A DNA stretch of 64,000 bases from Bacteroidota bacterium (GTDB lineage: Bacteria; Bacteroidota; Bacteroidia; Chitinophagales; Saprospiraceae), in assembly GCA_016124585.1 (NCBI GenBank), contig WGNL01000001.1:62001-126000 (forward strand). The letters are read 5' to 3'. This document shows, one piece after another, positions 28,701 through 36,900 of this stretch; the first letter of the stretch is position 1; each line of letters starts with the position of its first letter. Made by a program: the position numbers and the translations under genes. The notes under the pieces were generated by a model. It was not told the DNA's origin. It saw nothing but the letters and a program-made list of their open reading frames with translations, and did no database searches.

Positions 28701-31700
28701 GCATGGAGCAATAGCCTCGGAAGTGGGGCATCCAAAACTGTAAGCCCAACTGCAAATACAACCTACACTGTAACAATTACAAGTGCCAATGGCTGTACTG
28801 CCACAAGCCAAGTGACAATCACCGTGAACGCCACACCGGCAGCGAGTGCAGGTGCCAACTCTACAATTTGTGAAGGCGCTACGGCAACCTTGGTTGCAAC
28901 AGGAGGTACATCTTATGCTTGGTCAAATGGCCTCGGTACAGGTGCTGCCAAAGTTGTTTCACCTTCGTCCACGACTACGTACACCGTCACGGTGACCAAC
29001 GCTGCTGGCTGTACTGCCACAAACCAGGCCACCGTTACTGTAAATGCTGCCCCAATTGCAAATGCTGGGGCTGACCAAACAGTCTGTGGTGGAACCACTG
29101 TCACCTTAACTGCAAGTGGTGGTACTAGCTATGCTTGGTCAAACAGCTTGGGGACTGGTGCAACAAAAAATGTCACACCAACTTCCACGACGACCTACAC
29201 CGTAACAGTGACCAACGCCAACGGTTGTACCGCTACCGATCAGGTAGTGGTTAATGTGAATGCAGCTCCAGTAGCTAGTGCTGGATCGAATATTGCCGTC
29301 TGCTATGGCACTGCAACTACGCTTACTGCATCTGCCTCAGGCGGTACTGGCCCATACACCTACGCTTGGAACAATAGTTTGGGATCGGGTGCAACGAAGA
29401 ATGTTAACCCGCTCGTTTCTACGACTTATACCGTTACCGTTACTGGCAGCCTCGGTTGTACTTCCAGCTCGCAAGTAACTGTGTCGGTGAATGCCGTTCC
29501 ATCAGCTAGTGCAGGTGCGGATATTACGATTTGTCCTCTAACTTCCACTACCCTGACCGCCACTGGCTCCGGTGCGCCTAGCCCTTATTCTTTCAATTGG
29601 AGCAATGGCTTTTCGGGGGCTACGCAAACGGTAAGCCCTCTGCTTACTACCACCTACAAGGTCACGGTAACCAGTTCCAATGGCTGTATTGCCACAGCAC
29701 AAAAAAAGGTGACCGTGGGTATCTGCACCGAAATATGCAACAATGGCATGGACGATGATGGCGATGGCCTTACCGATTGTGCCGACGCTGACTGCGGTCC
29801 AACTGCAAATGCTGGTTCTGACATTTCGATTTGTCCGGGCACACCTGCCTTCCTCAGCGTGGGTGTCACTGGTGGCAGTGCCCCATACACTTATGCTTGG
29901 AGCAATGGCCTTGGAAGCGGAGCAAGCAAAAGCGTTTCACCGCTGACCACAACAACTTACAGTGTGACCGTTACCTCGGCTTCAGGCTGTACCAATGTGG
30001 ACCAAATCACTGTAACTGTGAATGCTTGCAGTGAAAACTGCACCAATGGTATCGACGATGATGGTGACGGCCTCGTGGATTGTGCTGACCCTGACTGTGC
30101 GGGTGTAACTGCTCCTGTGCTTGCTGACGACAGCTACACAACTTGCCCAGGTCTTGCCTATTCCAACAGGGTTACCTACAACGATGGCAACCTGAATAAC
30201 CCTGCTTTCAGCATTGCGGTGGAGCCGCAACACGGCACCGTGACGATCGACTGGACGGGTAAATTCGTTTACACGCCAAATACGTTTGAGTGCTTGACTG
30301 ACTATTTCACCTACCAGGTTTGCAACCAAACTTCGGGGTGTTGTGAAACTGCCGTAGTCAGCATCACCTTAGGTGACAATACGCTGCCTGTGCTGACCAA
30401 TGTTCCGGCCGATTTGACCATCAGCTGTGACGATGCAGTTCCTTCCGCTCCTGTGGTGACGGCGTTTGACCAATGCCCCGGTATTTACATGGATTTTGAG
30501 GAAGCATCCAGCCAAAACTTTTTTGGGGGGTGTGGTTCTTACACCATTACCCGTACGTGGACGGCAACCGATTTTTGCGGTAATGCTGCAACCAGCCATC
30601 AGAACATCACTGTGCTGGACCAAACCAAACCTGAACTCTTCCAACTTTACACATTGGAAGGTGGTGCAAAAATGGTGGCAGGCTATGCCCAACGGGTGAC
30701 GCATGATTGGAAATATGTTCGGTTCCCGATTACTTTCAAAGCTACACCAGTGGTGTTGGCCAGTGTCAGCACCAACACGGATGTGACGCCCGTTGTGGTT
30801 CAAGTCCGCAACGTGAGCATGCAAGGTTTTGAGATGCGCCTGCGGGAAGAAGAAGCTTTTGATGGAAAACATGGTACAGAAAACGTATCGTGGTTAGCGA
30901 TAGATGCCGAAAAACACGATGGTAACCTAAAATGGGAGGCAGGCACCCTGGCTAATGTGAGCGAAGTGCCAAACGCATTGAATTTCCAGCAGACATTTTC
31001 TGCTGCGCCGATGTTCTTCTCCTCAGCCATGACCAATGTCCAGTCAGACCCTGCCAGCTTGCGGCAGATTGGCTTGAGTGATACTGGCGTACAGGTATTT
31101 GCACAGGAAGAACAGTCGGCGGATGCTGAGGTGGTAAGAACCAGCGAAACCGCCGGTTATCTAGCCATCAAGGCAAATTCCTCTTTGGTGGACCAAGATG
31201 GAACTATGTTTGGCGAAGCCGGAAAATTAAACGTAACCAACGCTTGGGCGACGGTAAGCTTGGCCCGTAAATACACCAAACCAGTAGTCATTGTTGGTGG
31301 TTTGTCCAACAACGATACACAACCTGTGACATTGAGGGTACGCAACATCTCAAGCACAAGGTTCGAAGTGGCACTTCAGGAATGGAGCTATTTGGATGGT
31401 GCACACCCTGCGGAATCCATCTCTTGGATGGTAGTGGAAGGTGGCGTTCCTGGCAACCAGAGTTTCTATTGCAGCGGCAAGGCCAGCAATTTGAAACCTA
31501 ACGTGAACATCTTTGCTGTTGACAATTGCGACGACCTCGTGACATTCTCCTACAATGAAAATTCAGTGCAGGAAAATATTGGATTGGTGCAAAACCATAC
31601 TTGGACAGCCATTGATGATTGTGGAAATACAACGCTTATCAGCCGTTTTGATACTTGCCAAGTGGCAGCCCTCAAAGTTAAGGGTATCATTTACGGCTCC

Positions 31701-33596
31701 GTGACGGGAAGCAATAGCCCAGACCTGATGCGTGACGACCTCCGTATTAAACATTATTTGCCAACTGTTGAGCCATATACAGCTTTGCCAAATTTCCCTT
31801 ATGTAAAATATTTAGAACATGAGAATAATGGCAACGGTAATGGCAGCGGCAATAGTGATCCAATGGTAGTCATTTGCCATCTTTCAGGTACACCAGAAGA
31901 GCAGACCATGACGGTTCCTCAGTCGGAACTGGGTTATTACCTGTCTATTGGTGATATGGTGGGGTCTTGTGGAAGCAATAATGGAGGTAAGGTTACCATC
32001 TGTCATAATCCAGGTACTGCTAACCAATTGACATTGACTATCTCACAGAATGCATTATTGGCGCATTTAGCACATGGCGATTTGATTGGTACTTGTTCGG
32101 GCAGTGGAAACGATGCTCCTTTAGGTGCCTCCAACGCCCAATACCAGACCATTGCTGATGGTAACTGGACTGACGCAAGCACTTGGTTGGGTGGACAAAT
32201 GCCTGGTGTAGGGAACATAACTGGCAAGACAATTAGTGTTAATCACAAAGTGATAGTTCAGAACTCAAGCCTTGTACTTAGAAGCAATTCCAAGTTATAT
32301 GTGACGGGGGGAAGCTTGACTTTCAAGAACCAAGATTTTGAAGTACGAGATGGTGAGGCATATTTCAACCGTTCCGTATTGGACATGTCAACTGCTGGAA
32401 ACATCAAGATAACCAATGCTGCAGGCAAGCTTCAATTTAAAGACTGTACCGTTGATGTAGGCCAATCCATCAAGAATCAAAGTGGTGGCAAAATCAAGAT
32501 GGACCATGTGGAATTGGAAGTGAGCGAAAATTATGAAAATACAGGTGGAGCTGATTCGCTGATAAATGTCTGTGCGGTTATCAATGGCGATTTTATCAAC
32601 AATCTATTAAGCAAGGTTTATTTGAGTAATGTAAACCTAAGGCTTCCAAATGGTGGTTTGACGAACTTGGGCATCGTCAGTGGCGGAGGTGTGAAATTGC
32701 TGATAGAAAATGGTAATTTGATAAACACCTTGGCAACTTGGACGGCTCCATTGACGCAATACTGTGTTTCAGGCACAGTTGGTATTGGCCTCGGTTTATT
32801 GCCAGCTATTGAAGATTGCAACAATATTTCCAATTTGTTCACTCCTTGCAACTGTTATGAATCAGGCAATGCGACCAGCGGTTCAGGCAGCGGAACAACT
32901 GGGGTGGTCAGCAATATCGTTAGCCAAATCAATCCTGGCCACAGCTACGGCGATGGGGAACTAGATGATCCAACAACGCTCGATGTTACTGGAAATGATG
33001 CAGTGGTTGACTGGATGTTGGTTGAGCTTCGTAATCCTGGCAATGAGGCAGAAGTGCTTGGCTACCAGTCAGTTGTGTTGAGGCGTAACGGTGAATTGGT
33101 AGGTGAAAATGGTGACTCAATACTGGTATTCCCAGGCTTGGAAGAAGGTGATTATTATGTTTCGCTGCGTCACAGGAATCACCTTGGCATCATGACACTT
33201 GACCCTGTCTTCTTGTCCGTATTAGATCCAATACTGATTGACTTCTCCGACCCAGCCACACCTATCAAGGGTGGAACCACAGCAGGTAAGAATGTGAACG
33301 GGAAACGGATGCTTTGGGGAGGAGACTTCAATGGGGATGGGAAGGTTGTTTACCAAGGCCCAAACAATGATGTTTTTTACCTTTTCACAAGAGTGGTTGG
33401 TGATGCGAATAATACCGATAATCTAGCCAACTATATTGTGCCGGGTTACGAACTTCAGGATTTTAACTTAGATGGCAAAGTAATATACCAAGGTCCTTTA
33501 AATGATAGGGGAGCCATGTTGTTCTATTCGATTCTTTCGAACCCTAACAACGGGGCCTTGCTGGCCAACTTCATAACGCTGGATTTTATTCCATAA
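25791..33596 (+). CDS. Giant modular secreted protein with choice-of-anchor A and PA14 domains and dockerin-like C-terminus
   Basis: 2601 residues. A long N-region precedes the hydrophobic signal core (about 35-50). Then: choice-of-anchor A domain (about 50-370; FxILSEGNMTFTGYTHVHGP-like opening), PA14 (about 400-560), an unassigned region of about 320 residues (590-910), five PKD-like domains in tandem and a sixth after a linker (about 935-1415), and the shared tail: Big_9-like, HYR-like, H-lectin-like repeats, MRDDLRIK module. Unlike its paralogues, this tail is interrupted near 31800-32935 by two ICH motifs (ICHNPGTANQ, LLAHLAHGD) and a beta-helix-like region opening GNWTDASTW. The HRNHLG domain and dockerin-like pair (DFNGDGKVVYQGP, DFNLDGKVIYQGP) close the protein. 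Five NGIDDDGDGL-type linkers. AACAAACAC repeats lie on both sides of the ATG. Surface adhesion or matrix function is inferred. Confidence 0.88.
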   Translation: MMRSEQTQTNFLYPLIPLRQRSTQFLSTANTYLTRLFFFLLLVGSTSLRAQNPISGNQDFQILSEGNMTFTGYTHVHGPLGVGSNLILNDNGTLAEICMDGVGTYVFPGDGSTTTGLLVKGGITWTAGGAKVLGGKYMHIGSSTGCTQSDNGVNQATQVLPTGGVYNQAKRLEGALDQTPSPAVFQTVGFDFTTLFSTYRTRSQAMAGASNSVQLYNANNVAISGNTVSSAQNVQVNSLATGVNYLNLTQTSLNNITEFKFNANAMPSATKLLVINVPLTSNFTWNNSNMPGLSGTNNGAYILWNFSGTTTYNLTVNTASLIIGSIFAPNHNLIKSTSGSGDIDGGLFAKTISLGVGEIHHFPFNGAVLTTPEICGNGIDDDADGLVDGNDPDCMSFCATGSLTIERWTGISGTLISDLTNNANYPNSPSYVGTMASFDGPDDIADNYGTRVRGYIAPTVTGTYSFNLTGDDDCSLYLSTDASPSNKVLIANFSGWTGTTDYTKYTTQTSANITLTAGQKYYVELLHKEGTGGDHFQVYWKTPASSTWTIIPGTNLIPLNCPSEICNNGLDDDGDGLVDCGDSDCPACTTLSCNDGVKVVSKKTATATGAGAAGIPSLTNFFVPAGNNRVVFITAAFEREHCQGGDNCTLSNNNGSGLGDNFAAPSFSVTDGEDVQITGRFSGPGGSIDRKNPLYLPTGDLRFGTQFTYLGNTLNSGTTMFSREIYYIAIYESEIQTLLGGAASGNINITLPDIKTPLDNADDAVILGYTFVNVDQTPSGIVRSGTNVSVYNIKLSDSGLNGDYTIPITDLDNGQEPNDPQDGLLLVAYNGAANYGFKPVSGYTQLSNITTTNSNGAYIHLNEPDGMSVTTQFRSGPSSGIINSVTVQSNAPSSTLLDGGIFAAFTLSSCKLEICNNGIDDDNDGLIDCADAECKLGLSVSTSASTATICSGTSTTLTATGSGGTTPYTFAWSNSLGSGASKTVSPTANTTYTVTITSANGCTATSQVTITVNATPAASAGANSTICEGATATLVATGGTSYAWSNGLGTGAAKVVSPSSTTTYTVTVTNAAGCTATNQATVTVNAAPIANAGADQTVCGGTTVTLTASGGTSYAWSNSLGTGATKNVTPTSTTTYTVTVTNANGCTATDQVVVNVNAAPVASAGSNIAVCYGTATTLTASASGGTGPYTYAWNNSLGSGATKNVNPLVSTTYTVTVTGSLGCTSSSQVTVSVNAVPSASAGADITICPLTSTTLTATGSGAPSPYSFNWSNGFSGATQTVSPLLTTTYKVTVTSSNGCIATAQKKVTVGICTEICNNGMDDDGDGLTDCADADCGPTANAGSDISICPGTPAFLSVGVTGGSAPYTYAWSNGLGSGASKSVSPLTTTTYSVTVTSASGCTNVDQITVTVNACSENCTNGIDDDGDGLVDCADPDCAGVTAPVLADDSYTTCPGLAYSNRVTYNDGNLNNPAFSIAVEPQHGTVTIDWTGKFVYTPNTFECLTDYFTYQVCNQTSGCCETAVVSITLGDNTLPVLTNVPADLTISCDDAVPSAPVVTAFDQCPGIYMDFEEASSQNFFGGCGSYTITRTWTATDFCGNAATSHQNITVLDQTKPELFQLYTLEGGAKMVAGYAQRVTHDWKYVRFPITFKATPVVLASVSTNTDVTPVVVQVRNVSMQGFEMRLREEEAFDGKHGTENVSWLAIDAEKHDGNLKWEAGTLANVSEVPNALNFQQTFSAAPMFFSSAMTNVQSDPASLRQIGLSDTGVQVFAQEEQSADAEVVRTSETAGYLAIKANSSLVDQDGTMFGEAGKLNVTNAWATVSLARKYTKPVVIVGGLSNNDTQPVTLRVRNISSTRFEVALQEWSYLDGAHPAESISWMVVEGGVPGNQSFYCSGKASNLKPNVNIFAVDNCDDLVTFSYNENSVQENIGLVQNHTWTAIDDCGNTTLISRFDTCQVAALKVKGIIYGSVTGSNSPDLMRDDLRIKHYLPTVEPYTALPNFPYVKYLEHENNGNGNGSGNSDPMVVICHLSGTPEEQTMTVPQSELGYYLSIGDMVGSCGSNNGGKVTICHNPGTANQLTLTISQNALLAHLAHGDLIGTCSGSGNDAPLGASNAQYQTIADGNWTDASTWLGGQMPGVGNITGKTISVNHKVIVQNSSLVLRSNSKLYVTGGSLTFKNQDFEVRDGEAYFNRSVLDMSTAGNIKITNAAGKLQFKDCTVDVGQSIKNQSGGKIKMDHVELEVSENYENTGGADSLINVCAVINGDFINNLLSKVYLSNVNLRLPNGGLTNLGIVSGGGVKLLIENGNLINTLATWTAPLTQYCVSGTVGIGLGLLPAIEDCNNISNLFTPCNCYESGNATSGSGSGTTGVVSNIVSQINPGHSYGDGELDDPTTLDVTGNDAVVDWMLVELRNPGNEAEVLGYQSVVLRRNGELVGENGDSILVFPGLEEGDYYVSLRHRNHLGIMTLDPVFLSVLDPILIDFSDPATPIKGGTTAGKNVNGKRMLWGGDFNGDGKVVYQGPNNDVFYLFTRVVGDANNTDNLANYIVPGYELQDFNLDGKVIYQGPLNDRGAMLFYSILSNPNNGALLANFITLDFIP
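28600..29725 (+). repeat. Tandem PKD-like domains
   Basis: Five successive units of about 75-80 codons repeat the pattern SAGxxxTIC, LTAT, YAWSNxLGxGAxKxVxP, TTYTVTVT, NGCTAT. A sixth unit follows at about 29800-30030 after a linker motif. The middle copies are the most alike, suggesting fairly recent duplication within the gene. Confidence 0.8.
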
Positions 33597-33952
33597 TAAA
33601 TGGAATATAACTAGCCAATCTAGTTGGATTTAAGTTGTTCATTTCTTACTACAGTGCTAATAGATGATTGATATAATAAACAATGATCGATTAGTGCTGT
33701 AGTAAGGAAATGATTGAATTTGATAATCAATGTATTTGGCGAATTATACGTAAAAGTTAAAAAATACATTGAATTCTTCCTCTTGTAATTAGTCTCACTT
33801 TTACATTGAATTTGCTCGCTGAATAGGGCGATAGCTACATTATTTATTACTTATTGCGTAAGCAAGCAATAGGTAGGAGGGTTTTGAAATTTGACCAGAT
33901 AATGGTACACGACAAGGTAGGGTTGAAAAACAAACACTTAAAATGAGCTAAG
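33597..33952. other. Intergenic region rich in inverted repeats
   Basis: 356 bases without a gene contain four palindromes: AACTAG-5-CTAGTT (33609-33625), a 31/32-base imperfect inverted repeat (33640-33712), an 11-bp perfect repeat TCAATGTATTT / AAATACATTGA (33727-33737 and 33762-33772), and CTTATTGC / GCAATAGG (33850-33873). None has a strong T tail, so ordinary termination alone does not explain them. Confidence 0.7.
33640..33712. repeat. Long imperfect inverted repeat
   Basis: Arms 33640-33670 and 33681-33712 surround a 10-base loop (ATATAATAAA). They match apart from one bulged base, two mismatches and two positions that become G-U pairs in RNA. The transcript would form a very stable hairpin. 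No flanking target duplication or transposase is seen. Confidence 0.8.
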
Positions 33953-36900
33953 ATGGGACTTTTACAAACACAAACACTAAATTCAAAACTATGCGTATTG
34001 ACGCTATTCATGTTGACAAGTCTGTTGCACCCAGCAATAGCAAACAACCCTGTGGACCAATCAACGCCAAAGCATCCAATAAGTCTTGCAACACAGCAAT
34101 TGAACAAATTGAGGCTCCAGTTAAACAAGCTGATATCCGAGAAATGTCATTTATCCTCACCTTTTTCGAGCATATCAACAGCAGTTTGTGATAGTCCGGA
34201 ATTAGTAACTGAGATATGCTCGAATGGCATCGATGATGATGGTGATGGTTTTGTGGATGGTGCAGACCCAGACTGTGGCTGCCTCCAGACCATCATGATG
34301 GTAGCTAGGGATAATGGTAAAATATTAAGTGTTAATCTCGCTACGGGTGGTACGAGCAGTGTCGCCACATCATCGCCTTATGTCACTGGCAACTTGAATG
34401 CCCTGGCCGCTAATGCAGACGATAATTTAGTCTATTATTGTAGTGGTAAAAAAGTCTATTATTGGGTGCCAGCCACTGGGGTACATGGTCAAGTTGCCGA
34501 CCTAAATGGTCAGATAGGCACACTTGAGTCGCTCAGCAGTGGCGGCGGCGAATATTTTAATGGGTATTTATATTTAGGCACAGAGAGTGGTAATCCGGGT
34601 ATTTCTCCGAGAATATGGCGATTAAAACTATCAGCCGATGGTAAATCAGGTTCAGGAGCACCAGTAAACCTGAATGTACCCATCCCAAATCAACTTTCTT
34701 GGGGTGATATGATTGCCACTGCTGAAGGAGGACAGGTGGTTATTTATGGTATGGCTGCGGCTGTTACGAGCTATTTTTTTAAGTTCAATGTAAATACGTC
34801 TCAATATACTTTAATTAGAAATGACCTTCCCACTGAAATGCAAATTGGTGTGGATATAAATGGCAATACTTGGGCTGGTAGCCTCTCAAGTGGAAGCATT
34901 CAAAAGATAAACCGTTCAACAGGATATTTTTATGGTAGTATAATAAGTTTTGGTGGGAATATATGGGATTTAACAGGGCCAATTAATTGTCCGCAAGCTG
35001 TAGAGATATGTGGCAATGGTATTGATGATGACCATGATGGCTATACGGATAACCAAGATCAAGATTGTCTTTGCCCAAGCATCACTCCTAATGATGCTAT
35101 CACTCGCACAATTTGCGAAGGTGAAAGTGTATCTTTTAATGTAAATACCAATGCGCCAAACCCTCCATATTCTTATATTGAATATTATAGGTTTGATGTA
35201 CCACAGGCCAACCCCTATTTATCCACGGATGCAAAAACATGGCTGGGAGAATTTTCCAATACCAATGGTACGGGAACAGTAACTTCCAATAATTTCCCAA
35301 ATTATTCTACTGCCAACACGACCTATTATGTATATGGTTGCGTAAAGCCAGCACCTCAATTTCCAGCTACTTGTGCCCCTTTGGTAGCATATACGATAGT
35401 GGTAAAACCAGCTGCTACCTTGAGTGCAGGCTCAGATATTGCCATTTGTAATGGCACCTCTGCTAATTTATCTGCATTGGCGAATAATGCACCCGCCCCA
35501 TTTACTTATACATGGAGTAATGGCTTAGGAACTGGTGCTTCAAAAACAGTTTCCCCAACTTCCACTACTAATTATACGGTAACAGTATCGGCAGGAAATG
35601 GCTGTACAACAACTGATAATGTCATTGTTTCTATTAATCCAACCCCAAATGTAAATGCAGGGGCGGATATTTCGATTTGCAATTCACAGAGCACAACGCT
35701 TACTGCTGTTGGAAGTGGTGGCGTTGCCCCCTACACGTATGATTGGAACAATGGCTTGGGAAGTGGGGCGGTAAAAACAATTACACCAAGTGTAACAAAA
35801 ACCTATACTGTAACAATTACTGGCAGTAATGGCTGCGTGTCCACAGATGACGTTACGATCACAGTCAATAATTGCGTTGAAAACTGCAACAACGGTATTG
35901 ACGACGATGCTGATGGCTTGGTTGATTGTGCTGATCCGTCTTGCGGGATTACTGTTTCTTCCGATTCTTATTTTTCAATTTGTGCTGGTGCAGAGGTTAG
36001 CTTCTCGGTCTCAGCCACAGGTGGCAATGGGGTGTTTACCTATGTCTGGGATCATGGCCTTGGAACAGGTCAGAACAAGACCGTCTCACCACTAGTTTCG
36101 ACCACCTACACCGTTACGGTGACACCAAGCGCTGGATGTTCTGAAACCAAGTCGATACAAGTGGAAGTCGTTAACTGTCCGGAAGATTGTACCAACGGTG
36201 TGGATGATGATTACGATGGATTGGTGGATTGCGCCGACCCAGATTGTGCGCTCGTTGGGGCTCCGCAATTGGCAGATGATAATTTCACTTCCTGTCCAGG
36301 CACAGTTTATACTGAAAGGGTTACGTACAACGATGGGAACTTGAAAGATCCTGCATTCAGTATTGTTTCCCTGCCATTGCATGGCAATGTCACAATTGAT
36401 GGAACAGGCAAGTTTATCTACACGCCATCAGGCCAATATTGTGGCAATGATTCCTTTGTGTATCAAGTTTGCAATCAAACTTCTGGTTGCTGCGACCAAG
36501 CTACTGTCAATATTTTGTTTGGGGACACCCAAGCGCCAGTTATGCTAAACATGCCAGCAGACCTGACGATTAGTTGCGACGATGAGGTGCCGTTGCCAAC
36601 GCAAGTTTTTGCTTATGATGCTTGCCCTGGTATTTACATGGAGTTTTCAGAGGCAACAACTGAGCACTCCATCGGAGCTTGTGAGTCGTATGACATTACA
36701 AGAACATGGACTGCAACAGACCTTTGCGGTAACCAAACAGTGGGCAAGCAAATCATTACTGTGCAAGACCTTACGGCACCTGAAATTCAAAGGCTTTACA
36801 CACTCGCAAATGATAAAAAATTGATTTCAGGCAATGCAGCACTGACCTCAGAGCGCTGGAAGTATGTGTCTTTCCCGAATACTTTTGCAAGTGCCCCTTT

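Noticed and set aside
28600..29725. Regularly spaced repeats that could suggest a CRISPR-like array
   Set aside because: Units are about 230 bp, in frame, and encode PKD-like domains; no short identical repeats with unique spacers.
33640..33712. Insertion-sequence or transposon end
   Set aside because: No transposase, no flanking target duplication and no second copy in the window; kept only as an inverted repeat.
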